Assembly (NCBI GenBank): GCA_037355855.1
Contig: CM074764.1
Span: 2,728,001 to 2,792,000 of the forward strand
Source of the DNA: Pseudo-nitzschia pungens
Taxonomy: Eukaryota > Bacillariophyta > Bacillariophyceae > Bacillariales > Bacillariaceae
DNA: 64,000 bases
Direction of reading: 5' to 3'
Made by a program: the position numbers and the translations under genes
Shown: one piece after another, positions 27,909 to 38,300 of the stretch
Layout of the letters: each line of letters opens with the position of its first letter
Numbering within the stretch: the first letter of the stretch is position 1
The notes under the pieces: generated by a model
What the model was told of the DNA's origin: nothing
Databases searched by the model: none
Seen by the model: the letters and a program-made list of their open reading frames with translations, nothing else

Positions 27909-29342
27909 CAATTTTGCGACGCGCGATTTTGTCCGACGTTCCGATGTTCCAGTATTTAAAACACGTAGATTTCTACACAACTTTCTCCTTTGATATCTCA
28001 CCCACTTCTAAAGCTCCTACAACAACACCAAGCACTACACCTATTAACAGAGACCTCCCCTATCTGATTCTGCTGTTTGTTTGGCTGCTCCTTTCTTCCT
28101 TTGGTTGCTGTGGTTGCTTGTTTCCTCTGCCGGTCGGTCGATCGATTCGGCAACAACAGCACCAACACGACAACAAGGACACATAATTTCCTACAGTGGT
28201 TCCAGTACTAATTCTACAGCTGCTTCTGTTCCGCTTTGTCTCCGAGCTCGGTTTTTTGATCTGTTTTCAAGCTACCTTATTATTTAACGCTATACAGTCT
28301 TTCAAGCCCCTTAAGTGATATCCACTTAACGTTCTACATTCTTCAAGGTTCCTTGCTGAGTTTCTTTAAGTCTTTTCAAGTTGAAGTTGTCGAACACATA
28401 TACACCCCCCCTTCAAGAAGGTTCCTACTCGCTGATCCTTAAGTCCTTGCAAGTTCGCGCGAGCATATCTTCCCGTTCCCCCTTTATTTTCAAGCCAATT
28501 GCCCACTGCTCCTTAAGTGTTTCTCACTCGAGAGTACCCCTGTTTCCTAGCCAAGCCCCCTAGTCCCTAAGTGTTTTCGCTTAAGGCTCCCCCTACTACA
28601 CCTGTTTTCAAGCCAAGACCAACCGATCCCTAAGTACCTCCTACTTATTGCACTCTTGTTTCCAAGACTACAGCTACTATCGCCCCTTGTTTTCAAGACT
28701 ACATTTTCTTTGGACCCTAAGTGTTCGCGATTTCCCTGATCCCTAAGTGTTTTCGCTATTAAGCAACCTCAACTTGAACTTCAAGTTCGACACTGTTTTC
28801 AAGACACAAGCCTCCCTCTGGTCCCTAGGTGTTTCTACTGAAGCCCCTGTTTTCAAGCAAGCAGCTTCCCTGGTCCCTAAGTGTCTCGCTCAAGGTCCCT
28901 ATTTTCAAGCCAATAGCCCCTGGATACTGTTTCCACTGCTTCCCTGGCCCATAAGTGTCTCGCTGCAGGTTCCTGTTTCCAAGCCAATTGCCCCTAAGTG
29001 TTTGCGAGTTCCCCGATCTCTAAGTGTCTTTGCTATAAAGCAATCCCAAGTTTAACCTCAAGTTCAACACTGTTTTCAAGACACAAGCCTCCCCCTGGTC
29101 CTTAGGTGTTTCGAGTACAACCCCTGTTTTCAAGCAAGCAGCTCTCCCTGCCCCCTAAGTGTTCACGAGTTCCCGATCCCTAAGTGTTTTTGCTATTAAG
29201 CACCCCCAAGTTGAACTTCAAGTTTGCCACTGTTTTCAAGACACAAGCCTCCCCCTGGTCCCTAGGTGTTTCGAGTACAGCCCCTGTTTTCAAGCAAGCA
29301 GCTTCCCTGGTCCCTAAGTGTTCACGAGTTCCCTGCTCCCTA
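27909..29342 (+). promoter_or_regulatory. LINE C 5' UTR, first part
   Basis: It aligns with 4006-4900 of LINE B and continues through more copies of the tgttttcaag and ctaagtgtt modules. A perfect TTAAGTG-N5-CACTTAA hairpin lies at about 28311-28329. Confidence 0.75.
29326..29342. repeat. Target duplication of element D (left copy)
   Basis: The 17 bases gagttccctgctcccta recur at 31387-31403 and are LINE C 5' UTR sequence. Confidence 0.9.
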
Positions 29343-29560
29343 TTAATATTAATATACTTATTTAAGTAGGAAAATCCACCGAAGGTGGTTAAAAGCTACT
29401 CAGTCTGTAACCAGACTTTATCGTCGCCTCAATCGAAGAGAGGTTAGGCCCCAAGTTGTAGAACGACGCGCCGCCTCAACCATGGGGAATAGGCCCCAGG
29501 TTGTAAGGACGGCTATTTTGCAAACGAACCTTGGTAAGAAACAGGAAAAAAACGAACCAG
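29343..29560 (-). promoter_or_regulatory. Element D 3' UTR with covarying hairpin
   Basis: The first hairpin (AGTCTG-GTTA-CAGACT, minus strand) is unchanged. The second reads CCACC-TTC-GGTGG where LINEs B and C have TCACC-TTT-GGTGA, so the outer pair has changed on both sides. The tail is TTAATA-type rather than TTA. Confidence 0.75.
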
Positions 29561-30009
29561 TCCAGAGCACAACAGACACTGCTGTTGCAAAGCGTACAGG
29601 AAACGGGGTAACAAGAACGTGAAAGGGAAAGACACAAGCAAAACTGTCCCTCCAATGCTGGTGTGCAGCATCCGTAATGCTAGTGGTCAGCTGACACAAG
29701 CAAAACCCTGACTAGATACATGGTATCTGTAATGCTAGTGGTCAGTGTACAAAAGCAAAACTCCTCTCTGAATGCTGGATTGCAGCATCACCAGTAATGC
29801 GAGTAGTCATCCCCAAACACATCCCGAACCACATTCCTTACCACTGTATGGTACATAAAGTACAGAGCCTACTACCAAATTCAGAACAGCTGTCCTCCTG
29901 TTCGAACTTAGTAGTAGCCGGAAGGAAACACGTAGAGGCGGTGGAGCCTACTACCAAATTCAAATTCGTAACAGCTGGCCTTCTGTTCGAACTTGAACTT
30001 GCTCTCCTG

Positions 30010-30840
30010 TAGTAGCTTGGAAACAGGGCCTTTAAGTGAAAACACTTATGGACCATCAGGGCTGTAGGCTTGAAAACAGGTCTCTGCTGTACTGTGAACT
30101 GGAGGGGTATATGTAGGTGGTGGTGCGTTAAGTAACATGTACTTAGCAGCTTTGGGGCTTGGGTCATAAAAACAGTAGGTCCATAATCAAAAACAATTAT
30201 GGACTATCAGGGCAGTAGACTTGAAAACAGATGACAGTTGAAGTGTGCATCTGAGAGGGTTATGTAGGTAGGAGAGCCTTAAGCAAGCTGTACTTAGCGG
30301 CTTTGGGGCTTGGGTCAGGAAATAGTAGGACCTTAAGTGAGAACACTTATGGTCCAGCAGGGCAGTAGACTTGAAAACAGATGACAGTTGAAGTGTGCAT
30401 CTGAGAGGTATATGTAGGTAGGAGAGCCTTAAGCAAGCTGTACTTAGCGGCTTTGGGGCTTGGGTAAGGAAACAGTAGGACCATAAGCGAAAACACTTAT
30501 GGTCCATCAGGGCAGTAGACTTGAAAACAGATGACAGTTGAAGAATGCATCTGAGAGGTATATGTAGGTAGGGGAGCCTTAAGCAAACTGTACTTAGTGG
30601 CTTTAGGGCTTGGGTCAGGAAACAGTAGGACCATAAGCGAAAACACTTAGGGTCCATCAGGGCAGTAGACTTGGAAACAGATGACATTTATACAGTACAC
30701 CTGAGAGGGTTATGTAGGTGGTGGAGCCTTAAGCAAACTGTACTTAGCGGCTTTGGGGCTTGGGTCAAGAAACAGTAGGACCATAAGTGAAAACACTTAG
30801 GGTCCAGCAGGGCAATGGACTTGAAAACAGATGACAGAAT
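30010..30840 (-). repeat. 150-bp tandem array in element D, about six copies
   Basis: The word ggcagtagacttgaaaacag or a close variant starts at 30211, 30361, 30511, 30661 and 30811, with a more diverged copy near 30061, an exact period of 150 bp. Each unit carries an AAGTG/CACTT inverted repeat and the segment tgtacttagcggctttgggg. The frame across it (30187-30687, minus strand) follows from the repeat and is not a gene. Confidence 0.9.
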
Positions 30841-31386
30841 TTCTTTTTTTTTTTTTAAAAAAGATTCCTACAGTGGAAGGGGCTGTTCGTGAACTTCGAC
30901 TTGAAAAGACTTAAGAGGACTCAGCAAGGAACTTCGAAGAATGTAGAACATTAAGTGAGAATCACTTAAGCAGCTTGGAAACAGTGTAGAACATTAAGTA
31001 TAAGATATACTTAAGGGCCTTGGAATGGAGCTGGGAAACAGATCGAAGCAGAAATACAACGTTGTTGTCGGTTTTGCTGTACGGTAGAATCTGTACTGGA
31101 AGTGCTGTAGAAAATTATGTGTCGGTTTGCTGCTGCTGCTGCTGCTGCTCAATCGGCCGCCGAGTGGTGAATTGGCAACCAAAGCAACCAAACGAAGCAT
31201 CCAGCAACTGAACCGATAGCAGAAACGAAGAGCGCAGGTCTTGGTTAATACATGTAGGTCCTGGGGTTGTGATTGGGGGTGTAGAAGGGAGCGAGATATC
31301 GCATGGTAAAGTTGTGTAGAAATCTACGTATTTTTAGTACTGGAACATCGGAACGTCGGACAAAATGCGCTTCGCGCAAATTGTGA

Positions 31387-31403
31387 GAGTTCCCTGCTCC
31401 CTA
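31387..31403. repeat. Target duplication of element D (right copy)
   Basis: It pairs with 29326-29342; LINE C 5' UTR resumes here. Confidence 0.9.
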
Positions 31404-32183
31404 AGTGTTTTCGCTATTAAGCAACCCCAACTTGAACTTCAAGGTTGACACTGTTTTCAAGACACAAGCCTCCCCTGGTCCCCAGGTCTTCCTACTAAAG
31501 CCCCTGTTTTCAAGCAAGCAGCTTTTCTGGTCCCTAAGTGTCTCGCTCAAGGTACCTGTTTTCAAGCCAATTGCCCCTGGATACTGTTTCCATTTCCCCC
31601 CTCTACGTAAATTCTACAGGGCCAAAAGTGGTACTTCTATTCCATTTGCCCGCAACTCCAGACAGAACTACCAGAATTTTCCCTGTAGAATTCTACAGCA
31701 GCTGCTCTGCTCCGCTTAAGGTCCCTGTTTTCAAGCCAATTGCCCCTGGATACTGTTTCCACTTATAAGTACTCGCAAGTTTGAACTTCAAGTTCCCTCC
31801 TGAGCCTTTTAAGTGTGCCCTGCCATTGATATCCCCCGGTCCCTAAGTGTTCCTACTATAGCCCCTGTTTTCAAGCCATCTGATCCCTGGCGCTTAAGTG
31901 TACCACTTGGAATCATCCCTGGTTCGAACTTGGATACACAAGTCTACAAGCCATTTTGCTGCAGGTTCTACACGATCTGCAGTAGTCTACAGGAGTTTCT
32001 AAATTTTGTAACCCCAGAGCACCTCTGTGGGTTTCGAACGTGCCTTTTCTGGTAGTGCTCCAGTTCTTTTTGGATCCCCTGGAGTTTTTTCCGGTCCAGA
32101 ACAACGTTGGACCTGTTGTTGCTGCTGTACCCTGGTTCAAACCCAGCGTACAACTCTGCCCTCAGTGCTCCACTTCTGGTACA
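31404..32183 (+). promoter_or_regulatory. LINE C 5' UTR, second part
   Basis: It aligns with about 4865-5840 of LINE B, with module losses. It ends with the conserved acctctgtgggttt and GTTGTTGCTGCTGTACCCTGG words just before ORF1. Confidence 0.75.
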
Positions 32184-35100
32184 ATGCCTCTGCGGCCCAC
32201 CTCCCAAACAGCTTCCCGGAAGAAAAGATCTTCCACACCTCCTTCTTCTGCTAGGTCTGCCTCTGGGACTCGGTCTAACAAGCGCCCATTTGTGCAAAAG
32301 ACCCCTCCACGACATTCTAGTGTCACCTCTGCTCTTACTACTCCCTCTCCTACTCTTGATACCAGATCATCCTCTTCCTCTGCCTCATCATCCTCTTCAT
32401 CCTCTTTGCATGGGTCTTCTGTTGATGATATGTCTTCATCTTCTTCTGAGTCCTCATCTGCAGGTGTGCTTTCTGATGTTGATATGCTTGGCACTGAACC
32501 TGCTCCAGGGGATTCCTTGAAGACTTCTTCTTCTGCAGGTATGCTCTCTGATGTTGAGATGCTTGGCACTGAATCTGCACCAGGGGAATCTGCACCAGGG
32601 GACTCTGCACCAGGGGATTCCTTGCAAACTTCTTCTCTGTCAACAGCTTCTCAACTAGGCTCCCAGGAGTCAGGTCCTCCGCAGTCAGGTACTCTGTCAG
32701 GCTCTCAGTCGTCAGATACTTTGTTGTCAGACCCCAAGCTGATAAGCTCCCAGTCCTCAGGCTCCCAGTAGCAGGGCTCCCAGCTGCCAGGCCAACAGAC
32801 GTCCAGACACACACCAAAGGGCTCTGGGACCTCAGGCAAGGTCCCTGCTTCCTCCATCCTCAAGCAATCTACTCTTGCCTTTTCCTCTGCCCAGAAAGCT
32901 GATCCCTCTCAGCAGCAAGCCCGCCACTCCCAACGCCAGGAGGCTTTGGCTGCTGCCAACAGGGCTCATTCCGCTTCCTTCTTCTGGTGTTTTTATGGTA
33001 AGGGTCCCTGTTCTGGCAAGTCTCCTATACCATCTGCAATTCATGCCTTTCGAAAATCTCCAACTGGTAAACGGTTATGGGCTGGGTGTCCAAGCCCTAC
33101 ACACTTTTTCAGCCAGAAGGAGGGTAAAGACAAAAAATCCATCCATGATATTTGCCGGACTGCCATCCCTCCTGTTTATGCTCAGGTTTTTCCGGACACT
33201 CCAGACTGGCGCAATGCCACTGTAGATTCCTTGGCCTCTCTTGCCTCTGCTTGCTTTCAAGGCTCTGCCCCAGCCTGGACCAAGCAACCACCTGGCCAGG
33301 CTCTGAAGAAATGTCTTATTGGTTTGGTCAAGATGTCTCCTGAGTGTTTTGATGACCTCTATTGTGAGGGCAACCTTTTGCCTAGCACTGAAGGCAAAGT
33401 ATGGTTGGCAGCCAATCAGGTGCTTGGTTCTCATTGGCATTTCAAGAAGCGACCTCCTACACCTGCGCCACCAGTGGCTGATGATGCTTCCACTTCCAAA
33501 TCTTCCCCTTCCAAATCAGTGTCCTTTCTTCCTGGTGGTGGTGATGCTACTGTCTTGTCCTCCTCTGCTGGGCATTTCCTCCAACGCCGAGGGGTTTGCT
33601 CCAGTGATTCTAGAGCTCCAGTGGATGTAACTGCCGGAACCAAGTGTTCTCATAGTTCTTATGTCACTCTGTCCCTTCCAAGGTTGATGTCACAACACCC
33701 TGGGTAACTATATGATGAGCTGCTCAAGTCTCTCAAGGAAGCTTTGGATCTTCTATGGACTGTTGACAAGCGCCTGGTGTTGTATGTTTTTCCCTCAAGA
33801 GCCAGGCTCAACCCCAAGGCCAAGCCTGTTACCAAGTTTTGGACGACTCTTCCTGACAGGAAGACCTTGGAATTGTATGTTGCTCAGCTCTGGCTTCGCA
33901 GTAGAACTGCTCCTCATCTACGCTTCTTTTTGGGACACAGTGCTTCCCTGGAGAAACTCTTTTCAGCACAATTGCTCCAGAGGCTCAGAGACCGTGACAT
34001 GGACCTGAAATATGACCACATACAGGCCCCAGTTATTGTCACCTGTGGCTTTCTCCTTGGATCTTACATGCAGAGTTTTGATCTTGACCACTACAACGAA
34101 TTGCTTCAGACTCATCCCAGGTTTCAGGCATGTCCTATTGCTGTTATCAGGAAGAATATCAGCCTTGACAACTCCAGAACTCCTGATCCCAATCCTGTTC
34201 TGGCTGCACATGTTTTATGTGATGCTACAAAGCGCGCCCAGACTGTTAAGCTCCTCAAAGCTCAGTTCAATCGGTGCAAACCTTCAGACATTGCCTCTCT
34301 CCCTGATGGTAAATTCTACAAGTTTATTGAGACAGCTACCAATCCTTCTGACAGACCTCTTCCCCCCTCCAAGCTCAAGACTGTTCGCCAGGCTAAGCAC
34401 CGCCAAGCTAAATTTATTGAGAGCCATGAAACTGCTCCTGTTCTGGGGGTAGTTGATCTTGATCTTCCAGTTGACCTGGGCCAAGGGCTGGGTTTGAAGA
34501 CACTGCGCAGTGTGCTTCTGGGTATCAGAACCCGTGACAATTGGTCATGGCCTCTTTTTCTTTCTGTCGATACCAGTTCATACCGAGGCGAGATCCTTGC
34601 TTTGTACAATATCACTACCAAGGCTGAAGCAATGGCCATGTTGTCTTTCCTGCCTATTATACTGGAAGCTCATTATGGTTCTTGTGTTCGACAATGGTTC
34701 TCTTCTGAGTGCTTGACTGAAATGGAAGCTTACCATTGGGATGCTGCTGCCAATTGTGTTGTGGAAACTGAACCTGCTGCAGATCCAATGCAGGATGACT
34801 CTCTTCCCTTTTTTGGTGATGGGGATGCAAGAGATTGGGAACTTGTTGATGATGACTTGTCAGTTGACCTTGCCCCAGACCTCACCTTTGCTCTGGATCT
34901 GCACTTTAACCTCCAAGCCCGTGCTGACAGTGGTGGTGGCGGATTTGATGATTCTCAATCCATGGATACTTTAGCAACCGGTACTTCCAATCTCACTGAT
35001 GTCCAGGCTTCAGCGCCTGCAGGTGGTGTTCCTACTGGAGGTGATCCTTCCAATGTTGCCAAGGCTGATGCCTCTCCTGGTATTCCTCCTGAAGTTCCCC

Positions 35101-35360
35101 CTGCAGTTCCTGACCCTCCCCAGAATGCCATGGCTGGTGACCTCCCTGTGGCCTTCCCTGATTCCTCAACTGCAGTTCCTGCTGCCGGTGGTGGGGAAGA
35201 CGCAGCCTCTGCATTGAGGCTTGGAGTTGCTGCAATTGCATTCTCCTCCAGCCATGATGCTAGTGTCAGTGATTTGAGCCATGCCAATGTTTCCACCAAA
35301 TCAGCTCCGGCAACTTTTTCAACCGTGCGACAGACTCGGTTTCCTTCTGATCATGGTTAG
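32184..35360 (+). pseudogene. LINE C ORF1 with two nonsense mutations
   Basis: The frame starts at ATG 32184, matching the LINE G start, and runs to the TAG at 35358-35360 that overlaps ORF2. It is broken by TAG at 32769-32771, where G has a glutamine codon, and TAA at 33705-33707, where B and G have glutamate (HPGELYD). No frameshift is needed, as all three parts are in one frame. The N-terminal part has Ser-rich and SAPGES/SAPGDS repeats; the conserved central blocks are as in LINE B. Both changes are single-base, so decay is recent. A functional product would need read-through or supply from another copy. Confidence 0.9.
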
Positions 35361-38300
35361 GTTTTCTGGTATGGGGTCTGATGGGATGCCTTCCACACCA
35401 AATCCCATCAATGCTTCTCCGATTTCTCCCTTTTCCCCCTCCGACTCTTCACCTGTCTCTCATTTTGTCCAATTAAATCTTCATGGAGACTCTCTTGCTG
35501 CTAAGGATTCTGATAGTTTTGGCCATCCTTTTCCTCGAGCTCCATCATCTAATTCCACCATCATCACCTTCCAAAACATAGGGCCTCAGCGTAGAGCTGC
35601 TTTTATGTCCAGGTCCAGGCACAACTCCCGTCAATTTGTCAAGAGCAATGCCAGTGTGGCTCTTTTTGCTGAACATTGTTTGAATGAATCCAAACTCCTG
35701 CCCTGTGATCTTTTCAATCGGCGCATGAAGAATATCAGTCCCTCAAGTTTTTCCTACCTTGCCAACAACAAGCATGAAGCTTCTGACTGTTCATGGCTTC
35801 AGCCTGGTGGTACAGGGTTTTCCATTGATCAACTGTTCAGTTCCCACAAGATTGCCCATGGGGCTGATCCTTCTGGTCTTGGGCGATGGTCCTTTGTCAA
35901 GTTTCAGGGCAGGGATGGTTACACTGTCACTATGTTTTCTGCTTACTGCCCTGTTGAAAATGACAGGGATCTTGGTTCCGTCTGGAATCAACAGTACCGA
36001 TACTTTCAAGCAGCTGAAAATCTTTTCAGTCCCAACCCATGTATTCTCTTTCACAGGGATTTGACTGCTGCCCTTCAGGTCTGTCTGGGTGCAGGTGACC
36101 AGGTCATTCTTGGGATTGATCAAAATGCTGATGTTCGGACTGATGGCTTGTCTTTTGAGCTCAAGGCTCTTGGTTTCAGAGATGCCATTCTTACCCTTCA
36201 TAGTCAGTCTTCTCCTCCTGCCACTCACAACCGCAACACTACCAGAACACCAATTGATGCCATTTGGGTCTCTGAGAATGTTGATGTTCTCAGGGCTGGG
36301 TATTGTCCCTTTGGTGGCGCCTATGGTATGGAATCGGACCACAGAATGCTTTGGATTGAAGTCTGTAATTGCAGCCTCATGGGCAAATACCTGCCACCTC
36401 CCGTGAGCTTCTCTCATTCCAAACTCCAGTCCTCACACCCTCATCTGCGCCAACGGTATTTCAAGCGTGTCAGGCACAGCTTTCTCAAGGCTGGAGTGTT
36501 TTCTCTCCAAGCTAAGCTGGAACACCTCCTGGCTCAGTTTCAGTCTGGGGATATTTCTGTGCGCGCTGATCTCATCACCACATATGAAGTCCTCCATGAA
36601 ACCTCCACCTCTCTCAGGCTCTCTGTTGAACAAAACCTTTGCCACACAAGAGCTGGTCTGGTTCCATGGTCCCCGAAGCTGCAAGTCTATCGTGATACAA
36701 TTGACTTTTGGCGGCGTGTTGTTAAGCTGAGACAGGGTGTGTCCACCAGTCATACTGTTTTGAAAAGGCTGGCATGCAAGCTTTCTCTCTACAAAGGAGA
36801 ACACTGTGATCTTTCCAGTGCTGTCCTCCACCTGAAACAAGCTTACAGGCAATACCGGGCAGTGAAAAAATTGGCCCCCTCTTGGAGAGACTCCTTCAAT
36901 CAAGGCCTGGTGGATGCACTTCTTGCTGAAGGCAAACCTCACAACCAGAATGCTTCCCAGATTCGTGCCAGGATGCGTAGGGAACGTCTTCAAAGAGAGC
37001 TTGGCCTTGCTGCTAGGTCTATTCGGGGACGTGTCAACAAGTCAGCTGTCTTGAGAGCTATTGCAGTTGGCCCTGATGGTGCTGAACAGGTCTTGGAGTC
37101 CCAGTCCACTATGGTTCCAGCTATGGCTGAATCCAATGTCCGGCGTCAACAGCAGTGTCTTGGCACTCCCTCCATGACTCCCTCCTTCATTCAAGATTTT
37201 GGCTACCTCGGCACAGCCCATGCTTCTGCTCAAGTTCTTGATGGCACATATAATCCTCCTCCTGCCACTGACAAATACCTGTCTGAATTTCTTTCTTGTC
37301 TCAAAGTCCCTGCCTCTATTCTGAGTTTGCCTCCCTTTGACTATTCAGTGTGTCCAGCTGACAATGCTGCTGCCTGGAAACACCAGAGGGAACGCACAGC
37401 AAGTGAACCTTCTTGCTTGAGTTTTGCCCACCACAAGGCTTTTGCCCTGGATCCCCAGTTGAACAAGTTTGACACTCTACTGAGATCCGTCCCATTGATT
37501 GTTGGCTTCTCTCCTTCTGCCTGGCAGGTCATCACGGATGTTGAGATATTCAAGAAACCTGGTGAATATAGAGTGGATAAGATGAGACTCATCCAGTTGA
37601 TGTCTCCTGAGTTCCAAATCAACAACAAGATGATTGGCAGACGCATTCTTGCCCATGCTGAACGTGCCAATGCAGTGGCGGTTGATCAACATGGAAGCAG
37701 GAAACACCACAAGGCCATCAACACCTGCTTGAACAAGAAGCTCATCTGTGATGTGTTGAGGCAGAAGCGCAGATCCGGTGCTGTTGCTATGAATGATGCC
37801 AAGGGCTGTTATGATAGAATCTCTCATCCCATTGCAGGTCTCACTCTCCAGAGCTTTGGTGTTCCTGCACATGTGTGTGAAGTTCTTCTTTCTACTCTGC
37901 AACATGCTAAGCACCACATCAAAACTGGTTTTGGTCGTTCCGGCCCTGTGTATGGTGATGAACCTGTTCCTCTCAGTGGTTGTGGCCAAGGCAATGGTAT
38001 TGGTCCAACTCTTTGGGCCTTGGTGTCAACCATTGTCTTCCGAATGATGCAACAGGCTGGGCATGGTGTCCATCTTATCACTTCTTTGTCACTGCAACTG
38101 GTTTCTCTTGTGGGTTTTGCCTTTGTGGATGACACAGATTTGTTTTGTGCTGGCTCTGATTCCTCAACATCTGGTGAGGAATTGGCTGTTGATTTTCAGG
38201 GAGCTCTTGACCGATGGGCTGGCGGGATTATTGCCACTGGTGGTGCGATTGAACCTGCCAAATCCTTCTGTTATTTGATTGATTTCAAATGGAATGGATC

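Larger units (their letters stand above)
29343..31386 (-). mobile_element. Element D, ORF-less LINE derivative (2.0 kb), antisense
   Basis: Read on the minus strand, D begins with the family 5' end (about 31384, caatttgcgcgaagcgc then the conserved ttgtccgacgttccgatg) and ends with a divergent version of the family 3' UTR including both hairpins. Between them are hairpin-rich 5' UTR modules and a 150-bp tandem array, and no ORF1 or ORF2 sequence. The 17-bp target duplication shows that it moved as a unit. It probably depends on the ORF2 protein of the full-length LINEs. Confidence 0.88.

Noticed and set aside
30187..30687. 166-codon minus-strand frame in element D
   Set aside because: It is a 50-codon unit repeated because of the exact 150-bp period. 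It is not related to any ORF of the family.
29343..31386. Element D as a CRISPR or other prokaryotic repeat array
   Set aside because: The 150-bp units have no spacers, and the element is a LINE derivative with a target duplication in a eukaryotic context.
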